DNA of 64,000 nt from the NCBI GenBank assembly GCA_034509755.1, contig CM067550.1, forward strand, positions 4,271,001 through 4,335,000. The letters are read 5' to 3'. The position numbers and the translations under genes were made by a program. Each line of letters starts with the position of its first letter. The stretch's first letter is position 1. The stretch is from Anisodus tanguticus (lineage: Eukaryota; Streptophyta; Magnoliopsida; Solanales; Solanaceae). Below are positions 34,782 through 46,061 of the stretch, piece by piece. A model generated the notes under the pieces. The model had not been told where the DNA came from and made no database searches. It saw nothing but the letters and a program-made list of their open reading frames with translations.

Positions 34782-35199
34782 GACATTTACATACGAAGAA
34801 TTGAACAACACAAACGATTTTTTACTAATTTGTCAAGATTTGTACGTAAGTTAATAAGATGGATAAAATGAAGATAGTACCAAATATTGCTAGTCCGTCA
34901 AAATTTGTGAATAATTTAACATGCATACTTGACTCAAGAAAAGATTAAGCTTGCACAACATGTTGTGAATTTAATACAAATAAATGTAATTATCTTTATC
35001 TAATAGTATAGACTTTTAGATTACATATAATTTATTTTAATTGGTTTAATTCTTGACGAGCAGAATAACCTGATAATGGGTGAGGTGGTAAGCATTTGAA
35101 AAAATAATTAAAGTGCACTCACAAGCAAATCGACCAAAATGATACAGAGGATTTTAACTATTATTGTTCTACTCTGGGGCCAGAACATTCTTATCGTTG

Positions 35200-35525
35200 T
35201 TAGCTCTGTGGAAAATTATTACAGTCAAAGATAGTTCAATGTGTTGTGGGCGAGAAGAACTGTGCCTAATCGGATTCGTCAACTATTGGCTAGAAAGTGA
35301 GTGGTCTCTATTGCTCATATTTACAGGGAGGCTAATTCAGTAGCGGATGGTTTAATTAATTTGGCGTTTAGTCAAGAGTCTCACTTTGCATGACATTCAC
35401 ATTCACATTCACATGTGCCTTCTAGCATTTCTTCGCGTATTGCAGGAGATGTTGTTGGGATCTCATTCTCTCGCTTAGTTTTGAACTAGTATCTTGTTAT
35501 TTTAGTTCTCTTTCAAAAAAAAAAG
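35200..35525 (+). pseudogene. LINE C-terminal RNase H-like fragment with poly-A end
   Basis: In frame near 35270, the residues RIRQLLARK, a TGA stop, then IAHIYREANSVADGLINLAF match the RNase H domain of plant L1-type LINEs. A second stop and a HSHSHSH run from a CATTCA microrepeat follow. The fragment ends in (T)TTTCAAAAAAAAAAG at 35510-35525, consistent with a LINE 3' end. It is a dead 5'-truncated copy. Confidence 0.65.
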
Positions 35526-36472
35526 AGGATTTTATTTATTTTTAACTTGAAGTAAAAATAATTAAGCAGTAAAGAAGAGTTTTTTTTTTTTTTTAAAAGG
35601 GCAACCCATGCACAACGATAAGATGCACAAGGATTTCATCTTATATGGGTCTGTACCGTGGCAGGGTACTATTCTACCACAAGACTACCGGTGCTCCATG
35701 CACTATTCTTCTGACATAGATATTTAACCGCACTTGATATTTATGTCAAATCAAATAATTTGACACTAACAGTTAAAAATTAAAATGATTATACATATCA
35801 TTTGAAAATGGTTAAGCAATAAATGTGAGTATGAAAAGACAAATGTTATGTATTCATTGGTTTGGTATAAATATTGAATTTTAATATGCTTTTATTACTA
35901 TAAAACACAGTGACGAAGCTAGGAGGAGTAAAAGGATTGAATCAAACCCCTTCACCGGAAAATTATATTGTATATACGTATTCTTACTTGCGGTTAGAAA
36001 AGGACTTTATTTCACACTTCATCTTCGTGAATCATGAAGTTAAAAACATTTAATTTCCAGAAAAAGAATACACAAAATAAGAAACCAAGGGTTGAAAATA
36101 GAAATAATATGATATTTTCTTTTAAAAGGACAAAATGAAAGAGTATCACCTAAGTTTGAACGTAAGGAGTATTAGTTTTGATGAATTCTTTTAGACATCC
36201 CATATGATGAGAAAATATTTTTTTACCTTTTCCTTGGATATTTCAGAATAACTATAAAGATATTGACAAGTTAAAATTAAAAACTAGCTAGGAGGGAGAA
36301 TCTTAAATAACATTTAATCCATGATCATTTTTTCCATAATAGTTAAGCATGCATTGGGGTATGAATCAACCAAATCTTCGCATAATTGGAAATTAATTAA
36401 AGGGGCCATAATTATATTTAAATATTAGCGTGCAAAATTTAGATTTTGTACCTCTACATTTAATATTATAGT
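35526..36472. other. intergenic DNA with repeat fragments
   Basis: No gene. At 35595-35700 phrases such as GGGTCTGTACCGTGGCAGGG and CTACCGGTGCTCCATG look like a SINE or MITE remnant. At 35908-35935 AGTGACGAAGCTAGGAGG resembles the end of a hAT-type MITE. Confidence 0.4.
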
Positions 36473-36483
36473 ACTATATAAAG
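36473..36483 (+). promoter_or_regulatory. TATA box of the intact SPH gene
   Basis: TACTATATAAAG lies about 55 bases before the ATG at 36535, leaving a short leader that ends in an A-rich tract. Spacing and sequence fit a plant core promoter. Confidence 0.5.
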
Positions 36484-36534
36484 ATTGATGCTTCAACTCA
36501 TATAGACCACATCCTAGCAAAAAAAGGAAAAAAA

Positions 36535-36945
36535 ATGAAGTCTTCACAATCAAATTTGCCCATATTTTTTCTTCTTTTGAGTACATATTATTCGTGTTCT
36601 TTGGTTCATTGTATACAATTCACTGTATTAATCAACAATGAATTAGCAGACACTTTATCAACTCACTGTATAATTGAAGGTTTTGATGCTGGAACTTCCC
36701 CAATTCCAGCAGGAAGTAAAGACTCTTTTCCAGTAAATTTCAGTGATCCAAAGCAATCTGCAAATGTTACATGTGGTTTGTTTGCTCAAAAAATAAAAGG
36801 GGTACATGGTCAATTTGTTCTCTTTGATAATCTTAGAGACTCTAAGAGATGTGCAAATAATTTATGTGACTGGCATGCAAAAAATGATGGATTGTATCTC
36901 AATATTCAAGGAAAACAAGTTTTCCAATTTAAATGGTCCTCTTAG
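36535..36945 (+). CDS. plant self-incompatibility protein S1 family member (SPH), intact
   Basis: A single-exon gene of 136 residues. A signal peptide (MKSSQSNLPIFFLLL to about residue 27) is followed by the S1-type body: TVLINNELADTL, THCIIEGFDAG, SANVTCGL, GQFVLFDNLRD, CANNLCDWHAK and NDGLYLNIQGKQVFQFKW. Four conserved Cys can form two disulphides. SPH proteins are small secreted proteins named after the poppy stigma S determinant. In most plants their ligand and role are unknown. It is the closest relative in the window of the damaged gene at 30134-30586, lies on the opposite strand, and has its own TATA box. Confidence 0.92.
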   Translation: MKSSQSNLPIFFLLLSTYYSCSLVHCIQFTVLINNELADTLSTHCIIEGFDAGTSPIPAGSKDSFPVNFSDPKQSANVTCGLFAQKIKGVHGQFVLFDNLRDSKRCANNLCDWHAKNDGLYLNIQGKQVFQFKWSS

Positions 36946-38029
36946 AAATTAGAATTAATTAATTCATTCCTATGGGATTTTGAATTATTACTCTTGTAAT
37001 TAGGAGGGGAATACTTAGTGAAGTTTACATGTTAGTTAGTTATTGTTGTTACTTAATACTTATTCAAGTTTCGTGAAATAAAATACTATGATGAAGTAAG
37101 AATTGTATAATGATGACTTGATTGAACACAGTTTGAAATTTGATAGATATTAAATTCATTATTTTATCCTTCTCTACTTAAATAGTTTGTAATAAGGTAT
37201 AAACTCGTGTAATTCGTTGCACTTATACTTCTTGTGTTGCATTTTTATAATTCAAACAAAACCCTGCGAACAAGAACATATGTATACTTCATTCGATTTG
37301 TTTAAGATTCAGCATTAAAAAATTCAAATTAAAGGATTATAACATCTTGAATTCCCTTTTATACAAATTATCATTTTAAAAAGTGTTTATATGGCGAGTC
37401 TCGGGGTGGGGTATGGTAAAAACTTTCCCAATCACTACATTATCTTTCTTTTCAAGTTCATTGCTCTTCCAAGTTAGTTTACAAATTTCTACTCAATTTG
37501 TTTTTCCAAAAGTTGATTAGCTTTTTAGATGAAGCAATTCTGATTAGTTCATAGTCAACTGTTGATTCTTATTAGCGTTTTAAGATGAAGTAATATACAT
37601 TGTAACTTTACATTTTCTTGAAATTTATATAATTAATTTGTAACTTTACTTTCTGTAATATACATTTTTCTACAATATTAATTTATAAAATATTAGTATT
37701 TCAATTTATATATTACTTCTTTGTCAATACCTATACCTTTTTGTTTTACTTTATCAGTGATATTTTTACGTTCACTCATAATCAGAGTAATCAGTGTACC
37801 ACTGTACTTGCTCCATCATTTTTTTTTTCGTTTTGACGAAATTGATGTAGTAGGAGAGGTTGGGAAGGAGGGGCATTGCTAGATGGTGTATATGTACACA
37901 AGAAAAATTTATTTGAAATATTCTATAACTTATTTCATTATGATACTGAAAATACTTTTTCTTATAACTAAATCATCCTCCTGGGCAGCCCAATCCTTTT
38001 ATTTGTTACTTTATGTGTTGTTATATAGG
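36946..38029. other. 3' flank of SPH and AT-rich intergenic DNA
   Basis: No further gene is seen. The 3' UTR probably ends near 37090 (GTGAAATAAAATACTATGATG). Confidence 0.4.
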
Positions 38030-38236
38030 CAATTCGCACGAATGCCCTTATTTTGGAGTTGTCTTTAATTTTTGCCTCTCAAATTGAAATTTTAAAATTT
38101 TTGTCTTTTGTCTAAAATTTTTGAGTTCCGGGTTCGAATCCCTGTTAAGACAAAAATTAATAAAGAAATTGCAAGGCATAGTTTGGAGTTCGCAAGACAG
38201 AGTCTCAAACTCTACAGGTAGAGTTTTCCTACAAAG

Positions 38237-41200
38237 TAAGAGTGGCCAGTGGGCCGGGCTCGGGTCTGGCGGGCCGGGTACGGCTCGGCTCATCGGGGCG
38301 GGACGGGAGAAGGGGCGGGGTCGGGTCGGCGGGCTGCGGCGGGGTCTACGGCGGGACTAGAGCAAGTCCGTCCGATCCCGAAAGTAAGAGCTCGAGTCGG
38401 GGGCGGGCTCGGGGCGGGGTCGGGCTCGGGGCGGGATACGGCGGGTTTTCATTTTTTTTTTTTTAAAAATAACATATGTATAAAAAAAAACTCAATAAAC
38501 AAAATAAGATAGTGTAATAAAAACATCCCAAGGCTGTTTTTGTGCCTCTTATATTATTTAATAGACATGATTTTTTTGTAATACAAATACAATTGTCTAA
38601 AATCTAAATTGCAACTTTGTGGTGTTGTCCAAAAGTTACAAATTACATAATAAAATTACAATTAAAAAAATTACATTCTCAAAAAAACCTGTTCTAATTG
38701 CTTGATGATTTCATGTGGTTCTTCGGTTGGAATTGGTATTTGTTGGTCAAATTGATCCACGTCGCTTCCACTACCTTCGGTTAAGATTTCGTTGTAGTTT
38801 TCATCATCTTCTTCGTTGATCTCCGGTTGACCGCACCTTCTCCGCTCCGCTCGTATCCAATCTCTGAATAATACTGCAATTTCCAAGTTGTCTCCGCTAA
38901 TGAGTGTCGTGGTCTCCTATTTGATATCTCTGCTCGCAGAAAAAGCGCTTTCGAGATGCGATTGACGACGCTTGAATGTTCAAAACATCTCGAGCCATCA
39001 ATGAAAGTGTCGGAAAGGTCTTCTCATTCCCCTCCGTATTTCGGCAAGTCTTCATGTCCATCTTCATTGATAACTTCTTGATACGGTACAGAACCCCCGT
39101 AAAACAAAAATATCCAACTCGCTAATTTGGTTAGTAGTAGAGGTACGACCGCACATTCTATTTCTGAGGCTTTCAATACTAGCCGCAGAAACAGCATGTC
39201 TTTTGTGAGGTTGTATTGAAGATGAAGAAGATGGTATGGAAGCTGGTAAGTTACTAGCATTTTCTTGTTGATAAAATCTATATATATTTTTGCATTGGTG
39301 TTCTACGCTAGACAATACTTCTTCTTTAGTTTGTTCAATAGGTGGTGGGTGATTTAGATTTTTGGGACTTGGAGGTGGTAGTACTTCTATACAATCGTAA
39401 ATAGTTTCAATTAGTGATTTAGTACCGTCTATTTTAATAGTAGGATTTAATACATAACCAATAATATAAATAGAGGGAATAGGAATAAAATATTTTTTTA
39501 TTTTGAGAAACATTTTTTTAATAGCTGCCTTATAAGCTGATTTTTCCATATATTCACTAAGTAATAAAAATATTAGAGTTATATAAAATAACATAGTTGA
39601 AATAGTAGGATAATATATACCGGAAAATTCTTTGGTTGCTTGAAAAAATTTCTCTAAAAATACAATAAGTTCGGAGATTTTTTCCCAATCACTATCTAAA
39701 ATCATATCGGTGGCTTTTTATTATGAGAGTTAAAAAATAAAGTTATAGGTAATTTATAGTCATAAGCAACAAGTAGTTGCTCGTATAAAGAATTCCACCT
39801 AGTGGATACTTCTTGTGGAATTTTTCTAAAAGGTAGTCCACAATCATGACAAATTTTTTTATATTCTTTTCTACGTTGTACTTTATTACTTTTAAAAATA
39901 AAGTTTATAGCAAATTGTATTTTACTAAGAATGTCTTCAAAAAGTGATAGACCATCCTTTACAATTAAGTTATATATATGGCACGCACATTTTATATGAA
40001 AATGGTCCGGAAAAGAAGGAGTTAAACTATTTTTTAAAATTGTAATTGCGTAATTGTTATTAGAAGCGTTATCTAATGTAATAGTCATATTTTATCGGTA
40101 ATTCCGTAATAATCGCACACTTGATAAATATTTTCGCAATAAAAGTACCGGTGTGCCTATCATCTATATATCTATACGCTAAAATACGTTTTTGCATAGA
40201 CCATTTATAATCTATCCAATGACAAGTTACGTTAAATAATCATGGTCGTTAGTACTACGACCTATATCGACGTGATGGATACTTTGCCATTAAAATGATA
40301 TAATGAAAAACGTAATATTGTTGATATTCATGCGCGAATTTAAATACATCTCTCTTAACAGTTGATCTAGGAAAACCGTTAAAAACAGGATTATATATAT
40401 CTCTAATGTAATGAATAAAATCGGGAGATGAAGGAAATGAAAAAGGCAAACCCTCCATAGCAACTAATTTTGATATTGCTTCCCTATCTCTATGTTTATT
40501 ATATTTAGAGCCTACAATTCCCCCCGCCATAGGGTTAATTTGACCCTGTACTTGGTCCGGAACAGTATCAGTATGTGAACCTTGTCCCGATGGAGCGGGC
40601 GTTTGCGCACCCGGTTTTGAAGCCTGGTATTGGGCATACCTAGCTGGATGAGCACTTACTACGTGTCTAATTAAACCCTCCGTCCCACCGTGACCTTTTC
40701 CAGTTTTAAATTTTAAAACATTTTTACAAATTTTACATATGGCTACTTGATTCTCTATATCCCTATCAAAAAATGTCCATGCATCTGATTTTAATGGTCG
40801 TTTTCCTGGACCTCGTCTCATACTAGGGGGAATAGGAGGTATTTCAGTTGAAGGTGCACTAGTGGGTGTGTTGTCATCAACATTAGTGGGTATATCATCT
40901 AGATCATCGTCTAAATTAAAGTCTTCTTGAGTTTCAGAAAATAGCTCCTGGTCTAAATCTAATGGTATTGTAGGAAAATGTTGAGTATCAACAAAATCAT
41001 CCTGTGTAGGAATAAGATGACTAGAAGTACCCTTGCCCTGGTTGCCCCTACTAGAAAAAGCACCCTTACCCTTACCCTTAAACATACCTTTTAATCCTTC
41101 CATTTTAATTATGATAATAAATAAATAAATAAATAATTAAAGACAATAAAATTAAGTGATCTAAACTAAATAAACAGACAATAATAATTTAATGAAGGAA

Positions 41201-41625
41201 CGAATGTACCAAACGCCGACGTAACGTCGACGTGTAATCGAGAGGTTGAAAATTGAAACTTTGCTCGATGGAAGATCCTCAAGCTAGTTGCCAACTTCAC
41301 TACCAATTCCCAAATGAATAAATAAAATTGAATATTTAGCAAACAATGTAGACTTGTAGAGAGATATATTGAGAAATTAGAGAGATTGTAGGAAGATTTG
41401 TGAGAAAGATGAAGAGAAAATGAGTTATTTATAGTTGAAAAATTGGGTTAAAGTGTAAATATAATAACTTATGGGTTAAAAATAAATATTAAGGGGTAGG
41501 GGGTTGGGGGGGGGGGGGGCTAAAATGGCCGTTGGTCAACGCCATAATCTAAAATGGCCGTTGGTCAACGGCCATAATCTAAAATGGTCGTTGGTGCAAC
41601 GACCATTTTTGCAAAGGGGGGGGGT

Positions 41626-41657
<32 letters not shown>

Positions 41658-41842
41658 CGGGGTCGGGTCTCGCGGGCGGGGGCGGGCGGGCTCGGGTCTC
41701 GCGGGACGAGACATCGTCCCGTCCCGAGTTCGAGTCCCGCCCCCGTAATTTATTTATTTTTTTTTTTATTTGGCGGGGTCGGGGCGGGCTCGGGACGGGC
41801 TCGGGTCGGGGTCGGGCTGTCCCGGCCCACTGGCCAGCCCTA
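38237..41842 (-). mobile_element. full-length hAT transposon, copy 2 (inactive)
   Basis: Flanked by octamers CTACAAAG (38229-38236) and CTACAAAC (41843-41850), 7 of 8 identical. The TIRs are TAAGAGTGGCCAGTGGGCCGG on the left and TAGGGCTGGCCAGTGGGCCGG on the minus strand at the right. Both ends have GGGCGGG(C)TCGGG arrays. A poly-G run near 41500 and AATGGCCGTTGGTCAACG repeats precede the leader. The transposase is on the minus strand. It is the sibling of 23437-26931 and is nested in a MITE. Confidence 0.9.
38671..41103 (-). pseudogene. hAT transposase of copy 2, frameshifted
   Basis: The minus-strand frame from ATG 41103 runs 282 codons: a Gly/Lys-rich N-terminus, an acidic segment (DLDQELFSETQEDFNLDDD), then a BED finger with ICKICKNVL and GLIRHVVSAH. 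A frameshift near 40280 and a lost stretch to 40090 follow. The catalytic part with ITLDNASNNN and STRWNSLYEQ is at 40088-39702, another frame break comes at 39705, and the segment to 39064 follows. The dimerisation region ASSIASESAFSA, a TGA/TAG-type break, and LFRDWIRAERRRCG lies to 38671. The zinc finger is intact here, unlike copy 1. At least three lesions remain. Confidence 0.88.
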
Positions 41843-42062
41843 CTACAAACTATGCCTTATCCGACAGAGTTTGCCTTAAGATAACAAACTCTACCTTAAG
41901 GCAGGTAGAGTTTTCATGCAAATTCTATCTTAAAGGCAGAGTTCGAGTAGGGGTTCGAACCCGGAACCTCGAGGTATTTTTGAGCGAATGACAAAAATTA
42001 AAGATTCCAAATTTAAGGAGCAAAAATTAAAGACCAGTGCCTTTGAAGGGAAATCCGCGCAA

Positions 42063-42493
42063 AAAAAAGTTGTTCTACCTTATACCTTACGGTCATAATA
42101 TCTACATTCAATTATATAGCTATAAAGAAAAGAGATTGACAATATAATTTGAAAATCTAGGGGATCTTTTTAATATTTTGAAAAGAATAGAAAAGATCGA
42201 TTTCACATATGGTCATTTATCTTTATTTTACTACACCAAAGTTATTAATTTTTTTTTGTAACATCTGAATCACTAACCTTTACTCAAGTGTCACATAAAG
42301 TCACTAAATTATTTTTTTTGTAACAAAAATATTAATCAGCTTTGCGAATCACGATAAGTCACTAAACAAGTATATTTTTTGTAACCAAAAAGTCATCTGA
42401 CTTTGACTAAATATCATATAAATTTTTTATTTATTTCCTCCTGATGACTTTATATGAAACTTAGGTAAAGTTGAGTATTTTTTTAAAGGAATA
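42063..42493. other. spacer with a GTCACTAA-rich repeat fragment
   Basis: No gene. Between 42195 and 42440 CATATGGTCATTTA, AAGTCACTAAA and AACTTTACTCAAGTGTCACAT are related to the tandem repeat of the TIR element at 30589-33850, so this may be a diverged relative. Confidence 0.4.
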
Positions 42494-42704
42494 TGTTCCC
42501 TTGATTTTATTCATCAATAATGTATGATATATATACTTATATAGTAGTACAAGAATATATAAACTAGATAACTAATCAACCTAATTACAATAGGAAATAT
42601 AATTTTCTCTAAACTAGGAGACCTAATTACAATAGAAATGCAATTCTACCTAAAATAGGAGATATACAATTAATGTAAGAATATTCGAAAAATATTCTAT
42701 TACA
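42494..42704 (-). repeat. 3' LTR of the copia element
   Basis: 211 bp with TG...CA ends on the minus strand (starts TGTAATAGAATATT). Matches the LTR at 15510-15710. Confidence 0.78.
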
Positions 42705-44162
42705 TCCCCGCAATCGAAGCGGGAGGTTCACGAACACTGAGACTGGCTCAAAAATCATCAAACAATATGCGCGGAAATCCTTTGATGAAGATGTCGGCAA
42801 TATGATATCTGGAAGGCACAAGAAGGACACGAACTTGACCCCGAGCCACTTTTTTGCGAACAAAATGAATGTCCATCTCAATGTGTTTAGTGCGCTGATG
42901 TTGGACGGGATTGCCGAAATGATATATCGCACTAATATTGTCGTAGTAGGCCAGTGTTGCCTTTTGAATCTGGCAGTGAAGCTCATGTAGAAGGTTACAG
43001 ATCCAACAAAACTCAGAGATGACGTTGGCAACACCTTTATACTCTGCTTAGGCACTGGATCGGGATAGTGTAGGTTGCCTTTTGGAAGACCAAGCCAATA
43101 GATTATCTCCGAAGAAAACGCAGTAACCAGACATGGATCGTCGGGTGTCAGGACATCTACCCTATTCAGCGTTAGAATAAGCAGTGACACCAGTGAGGGA
43201 GGACCTGTATAGATGTAATCTGAAGTGTAGTGTGCCTTGGACGTATCGTAAAATATGTTTGAGGGCATGCATGTGTGCTTCCGTCGGATTGTGCATGTGC
43301 AAGCAGATTTGTTGCACGGCATAAGATATGTCTGGTCTCGTGAATGTGAGGTACTGCAGGGCCCCAACCAGGCTACGATAGTGAGTCGGGTCTGAATACG
43401 GCGTGCCGGAATTAGCGCTGAGCTTGAAATTGGTGTCCACTGGCGTGTGGGATGGTTTGCAAGATGTCATGCTGGCACGTTCAAGAATCTCTTCGGCGTA
43501 TTTCTTCTAACACAGAAATAGGTCGCCAAAATGTCGAGTGACAGAAATGCCCAAGAAATAACTCAGGGACCCCAGATCCTTCATAGCAAACTCAGAGGAA
43601 AGGAGAGACATAATGAACCGGCGGAGGGCATCAGATGATGTGGTGAGGATGATGTCATCAACATATAATAAGAGGTAAGCCATGTCTGGACCCTTGTTGT
43701 GGATGAACATGGAATGATCGAATTTTCTGTGTGAAAAACTGATAGAAGAGACATAATCGGCGAATCGCTGGTACCATGCTCGAGGACCCTGTTTCAGTCC
43801 ATAGAGCGATTTCTGCAACAGACACACATAATTCGGATGAATAGGATCCCTGAAACTCATAGGTTGATGCATACATACCGTTTCATGAAGATCCTCATGT
43901 AAGAAGGCATTCTTGACATCAAGCTGATGAATGGGCGAAGACTTGGATATGTCAATACTGAGGACAGTCCGGATGGTTGCGGGCTTCACTACCGAGCTAA
44001 CGTTTCATCACAGTCCACTCCCACCTGTTGAGACCTGCCATCACCAACAAGACGAGTCTTGTACCTCTCAAAAGAACCATCAGATTTCTTTTTATGTCTA
44101 AAAATCCACATAGAACAAATAATATTATCATCAGGTGGAATATTCGGGAAATATTCTATTAC
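42494..44162 (-). mobile_element. internally deleted Ty1/copia element with 3' LTR and 5' LTR stub
   Basis: Minus-strand copia pol: RT (IHQLDVKNAFLHEDL, LQKSLYGLKQGPRAWYQRF, LLYVDDIILTTSSDAL) and RNase H, in three frames with breaks. The 3' LTR is 42494-42704, with the polypurine tract GCGGGGA just before it. At the other end, about 24 bases of LTR start (TAATAGAATATTTCCCGAATATTC on the minus strand, 44162-44137) are joined directly to the RT segment (IICSMWIFRHKKK). Most of the 5' LTR, gag, protease and integrase are deleted. Flanks GAATA and GAATG are a possible 5-bp duplication. Confidence 0.85.
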
Positions 44163-44277
44163 GAATGATTAAAAAAATAGTACTTAAAAAGGTAGAGATG
44201 ATTTCAGCCAAAACTTCAAATGACAAACAAAATCTTGCAAATATGTTATTACACATGCAAAATATATAAGTAACAAT

Positions 44278-44655
44278 TTATGGCCACTTATACACTAAAG
44301 TAAAGGACTCATAAATATAAAGATAAAGTCCAATCGATGTAACTTGCCAACGACATTCCGCCTTGAAACATCTGTTTGGTTCTTTTGAAGGATCAAACAC
44401 AGCAAAATTCCCATACAAATTCCCAGAACTCAATTGACATGAAGCATTTGGATTATCAAGACTTGTGTCAATAGACATACTAAGAACAAAACCAGAAGAG
44501 GCATTGTCTCTACCAACATGTTTCCCTTGGGCTATACAATTGATAGTTAATGGAGCATCCAATATATTAGAAACATAAACTGGATAAAGTGTAGCTGAAG
44601 AAGTTAAAATTTGCAAAAGGACTAGAATTGGGAGATAAACTTTGAAGGAATTCAT
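44278..44655 (-). CDS. plant self-incompatibility protein S1 family member (SPH), second subgroup, intact
   Basis: A single-exon gene of 125 residues. Signal peptide MNSFKVYLPILVLLQ to about residue 21, then YPVYVSNILDAPL, INCIAQGKHVGRD, NASCQLSSGNLYGNFAVFDPS, RCFKAECRWQVT and IGLYLYIYESFTLVYKWP. The four Cys of the family are present. The sequence differs clearly from the 36535 gene (YKWP end rather than FKWSS), so the cluster holds two subgroups. The protein is predicted to be secreted, and no partner is known. The neighbour at 46407-46786 is its near-identical but dead paralogue. Confidence 0.92.
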   Translation of the reverse strand: MNSFKVYLPILVLLQILTSSATLYPVYVSNILDAPLTINCIAQGKHVGRDNASSGFVLSMSIDTSLDNPNASCQLSSGNLYGNFAVFDPSKEPNRCFKAECRWQVTSIGLYLYIYESFTLVYKWP

Positions 44656-44999
44656 GTTTTTTTTTCATGTTATGTGAGAAGGGGGTGTCAAGTGTTACTT
44701 GGTTTCCTAGTTGTCATGGTTCACTAGTTAAGTAAGTGGTGCAAGAAAAGATTTAAGGTAATATATTATAATCAGGGGAAGGAAAATTATTGTATTTCCA
44801 AAACTTTTGCAACACATATTGAACATTCCATATTGCAGTTGGAAAGGAAATCCTAAAGGAATTTGGTAATTTGTTTTTTTTGTTCTTTTGGTGATAAAAT
44901 TGAATATCTGATTAGATTGGATTTTGGAAACTTATTAGACTTCTTATCATAATATATAGGATTAAATATTTCATTTGTATTCAGTATCTAAATAAAATT
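44656..44999. other. upstream region of the SPH gene
   Basis: No gene. Parts (TTATGTGAGAAGGG, GTCATGTGG/GTCATGGTTCAC, AAGTAAGT) match the upstream region of the paralogue at 46787-46900, so the duplication that produced the pair included the promoter. Confidence 0.5.
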
Positions 45000-45140
45000 C
45001 TCTTTACCGATCAAAAGAGAAAACGTGGAATCCCACAACGTGATGTCTGGGAAGGGTAGAGTGTACGCCGACCTTACCTCTACCTTGGGAGATAGAGAAA
45101 TTATTTTAAAAAAAAAAAAAAAAAACGGCTCAAGAGAAAG
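45000..45140 (-). mobile_element. RTE-type LINE 3' end fragment
   Basis: On the minus strand GCCGTTTTTTT..., TCTATCTCCCAAGGTAGAGG, TAAGGTCGGCGTACACTCTA and CCCTTCCCAGACATCACG match the 3' tail of plant RTE LINEs, seen in plus orientation at 60010-60110. A 17-base A run (plus strand) lies inside. Confidence 0.55.
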
Positions 45141-45327
45141 CATAAAAAAGAAAAAGAGAAAGAAAGAGGAAGAATTATTGTTATTGTTAAGAGTTCCACA
45201 TTGAAAATGGAAACATTTCATTATTCGCATCCTTTTCACAAGGTCCTTCACAGAAAAACTAAAATGATCAAATTCAAGGGAAATATTATTGTCGGTTGTT
45301 AAACGACGCACATAGATTAGATTTTTG

Positions 45328-45565
45328 ATATCATGAAATCAGAGTCTAACTCATTCCAATTCTTTGTTCACCGATATTGGGCCCCCAAATTATATTATTC
45401 ACGTTCCAGTTAACAAGGTTTGAGCGTACAGGGGAGTGTTAAGAGTCTCACATCGGATATGGAATGGAAATAGAATGTGAACATGGACTCTTATATAGAC
45501 TTGGACAATCTTCACCCTACAAACTAGCTTTTGGGGTTAAGTTAGGCTCAAGATCCATTCTTTAC
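45328..45565 (+). mobile_element. TRIM retroelement copy A, 5' LTR missing
   Basis: It starts at a PBS-like GATATCATGAAATCAGAGTC, continues through the same 104-base interior as copy B (CATTCCAATTCTTTGTTCAC, GTTAACAAGGTTTGAGCG), a polypurine AGGGGAG, and a 3' LTR starting TGTTAAGAGTCTCACATCGG and ending at CCATTCTTTAC. No convincing 5' LTR lies to the left. Confidence 0.65.
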
Positions 45566-46056
45566 TATTATCAACCTTTTGAAAAGAAAAAGAGAAAGAA
45601 ATGATATTAGCCTACTATGTTGTTGGAACTTTTACATTGCATCCATCAAAAAGAGAAACAAAATAGAATTTGTGGAGCTTATGCTTCATGTTTGAGGCTT
45701 AAGGGTTACACCACATTCTATATTACGATAAAACGTTTTGGGATGCTTACATGTTATGTTAAACTGTTCATAAATTTTAACGTATCATCATAACACGTGT
45801 CGTTTAATTGTTCACAAGTTTTACATGAATAGAAAGACTTGATACTATCTTTATTTTACTCATCTTGTTAACTTAAGTACTTTGACAAATTGGTAAAAGA
45901 TTCGTTGATGTTGTTCAATTATTTACAGGTAAATGTCGCTTTTTTTGTTTGTCGTTAATGCATTTTTCTTCATGACACGCGAATGATAGAGAACTGATTA
46001 TTCAACCAATTAGAACTAGAAAGACTAACAATATCTTACAAATATTCAATTACACA
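45566..46056. other. intergenic DNA between two TRIM copies
   Basis: No gene. The sequence CCATCAAAAAGAGAAACA recurs at 48337, outside any recognised element. Confidence 0.4.
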
Positions 46057-46061
46057 ATCGG

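Larger units (their letters stand above)
38030..42062. mobile_element. MITE split by the hAT copy 2 insertion
   Basis: Left part 38030-38236 and right part 41843-42062 have imperfect inverted ends: CAATTCGCACGAATGCCC with TTGTCTTTAATTTTTGCCTC on the left, and GCGCGGATTTCCCTTCAAAG with GTCTTTAATTTTTGCTCC on the minus strand at the right. Both halves hold GGGTTCGAA boxes and AAACTCTAC/GGTAGAGTTT motifs. Joined, the element would be about 425 bp. A sibling occurs at 5290-5590. Confidence 0.65.

Noticed and set aside
38121..38512. Arg/Gly-rich open frames near the hAT copy 2 end
   Set aside because: These are translations of GGGCGGG arrays at the transposon terminus. The same holds for 23415-23742, 26714-27018 and 41504-41991.
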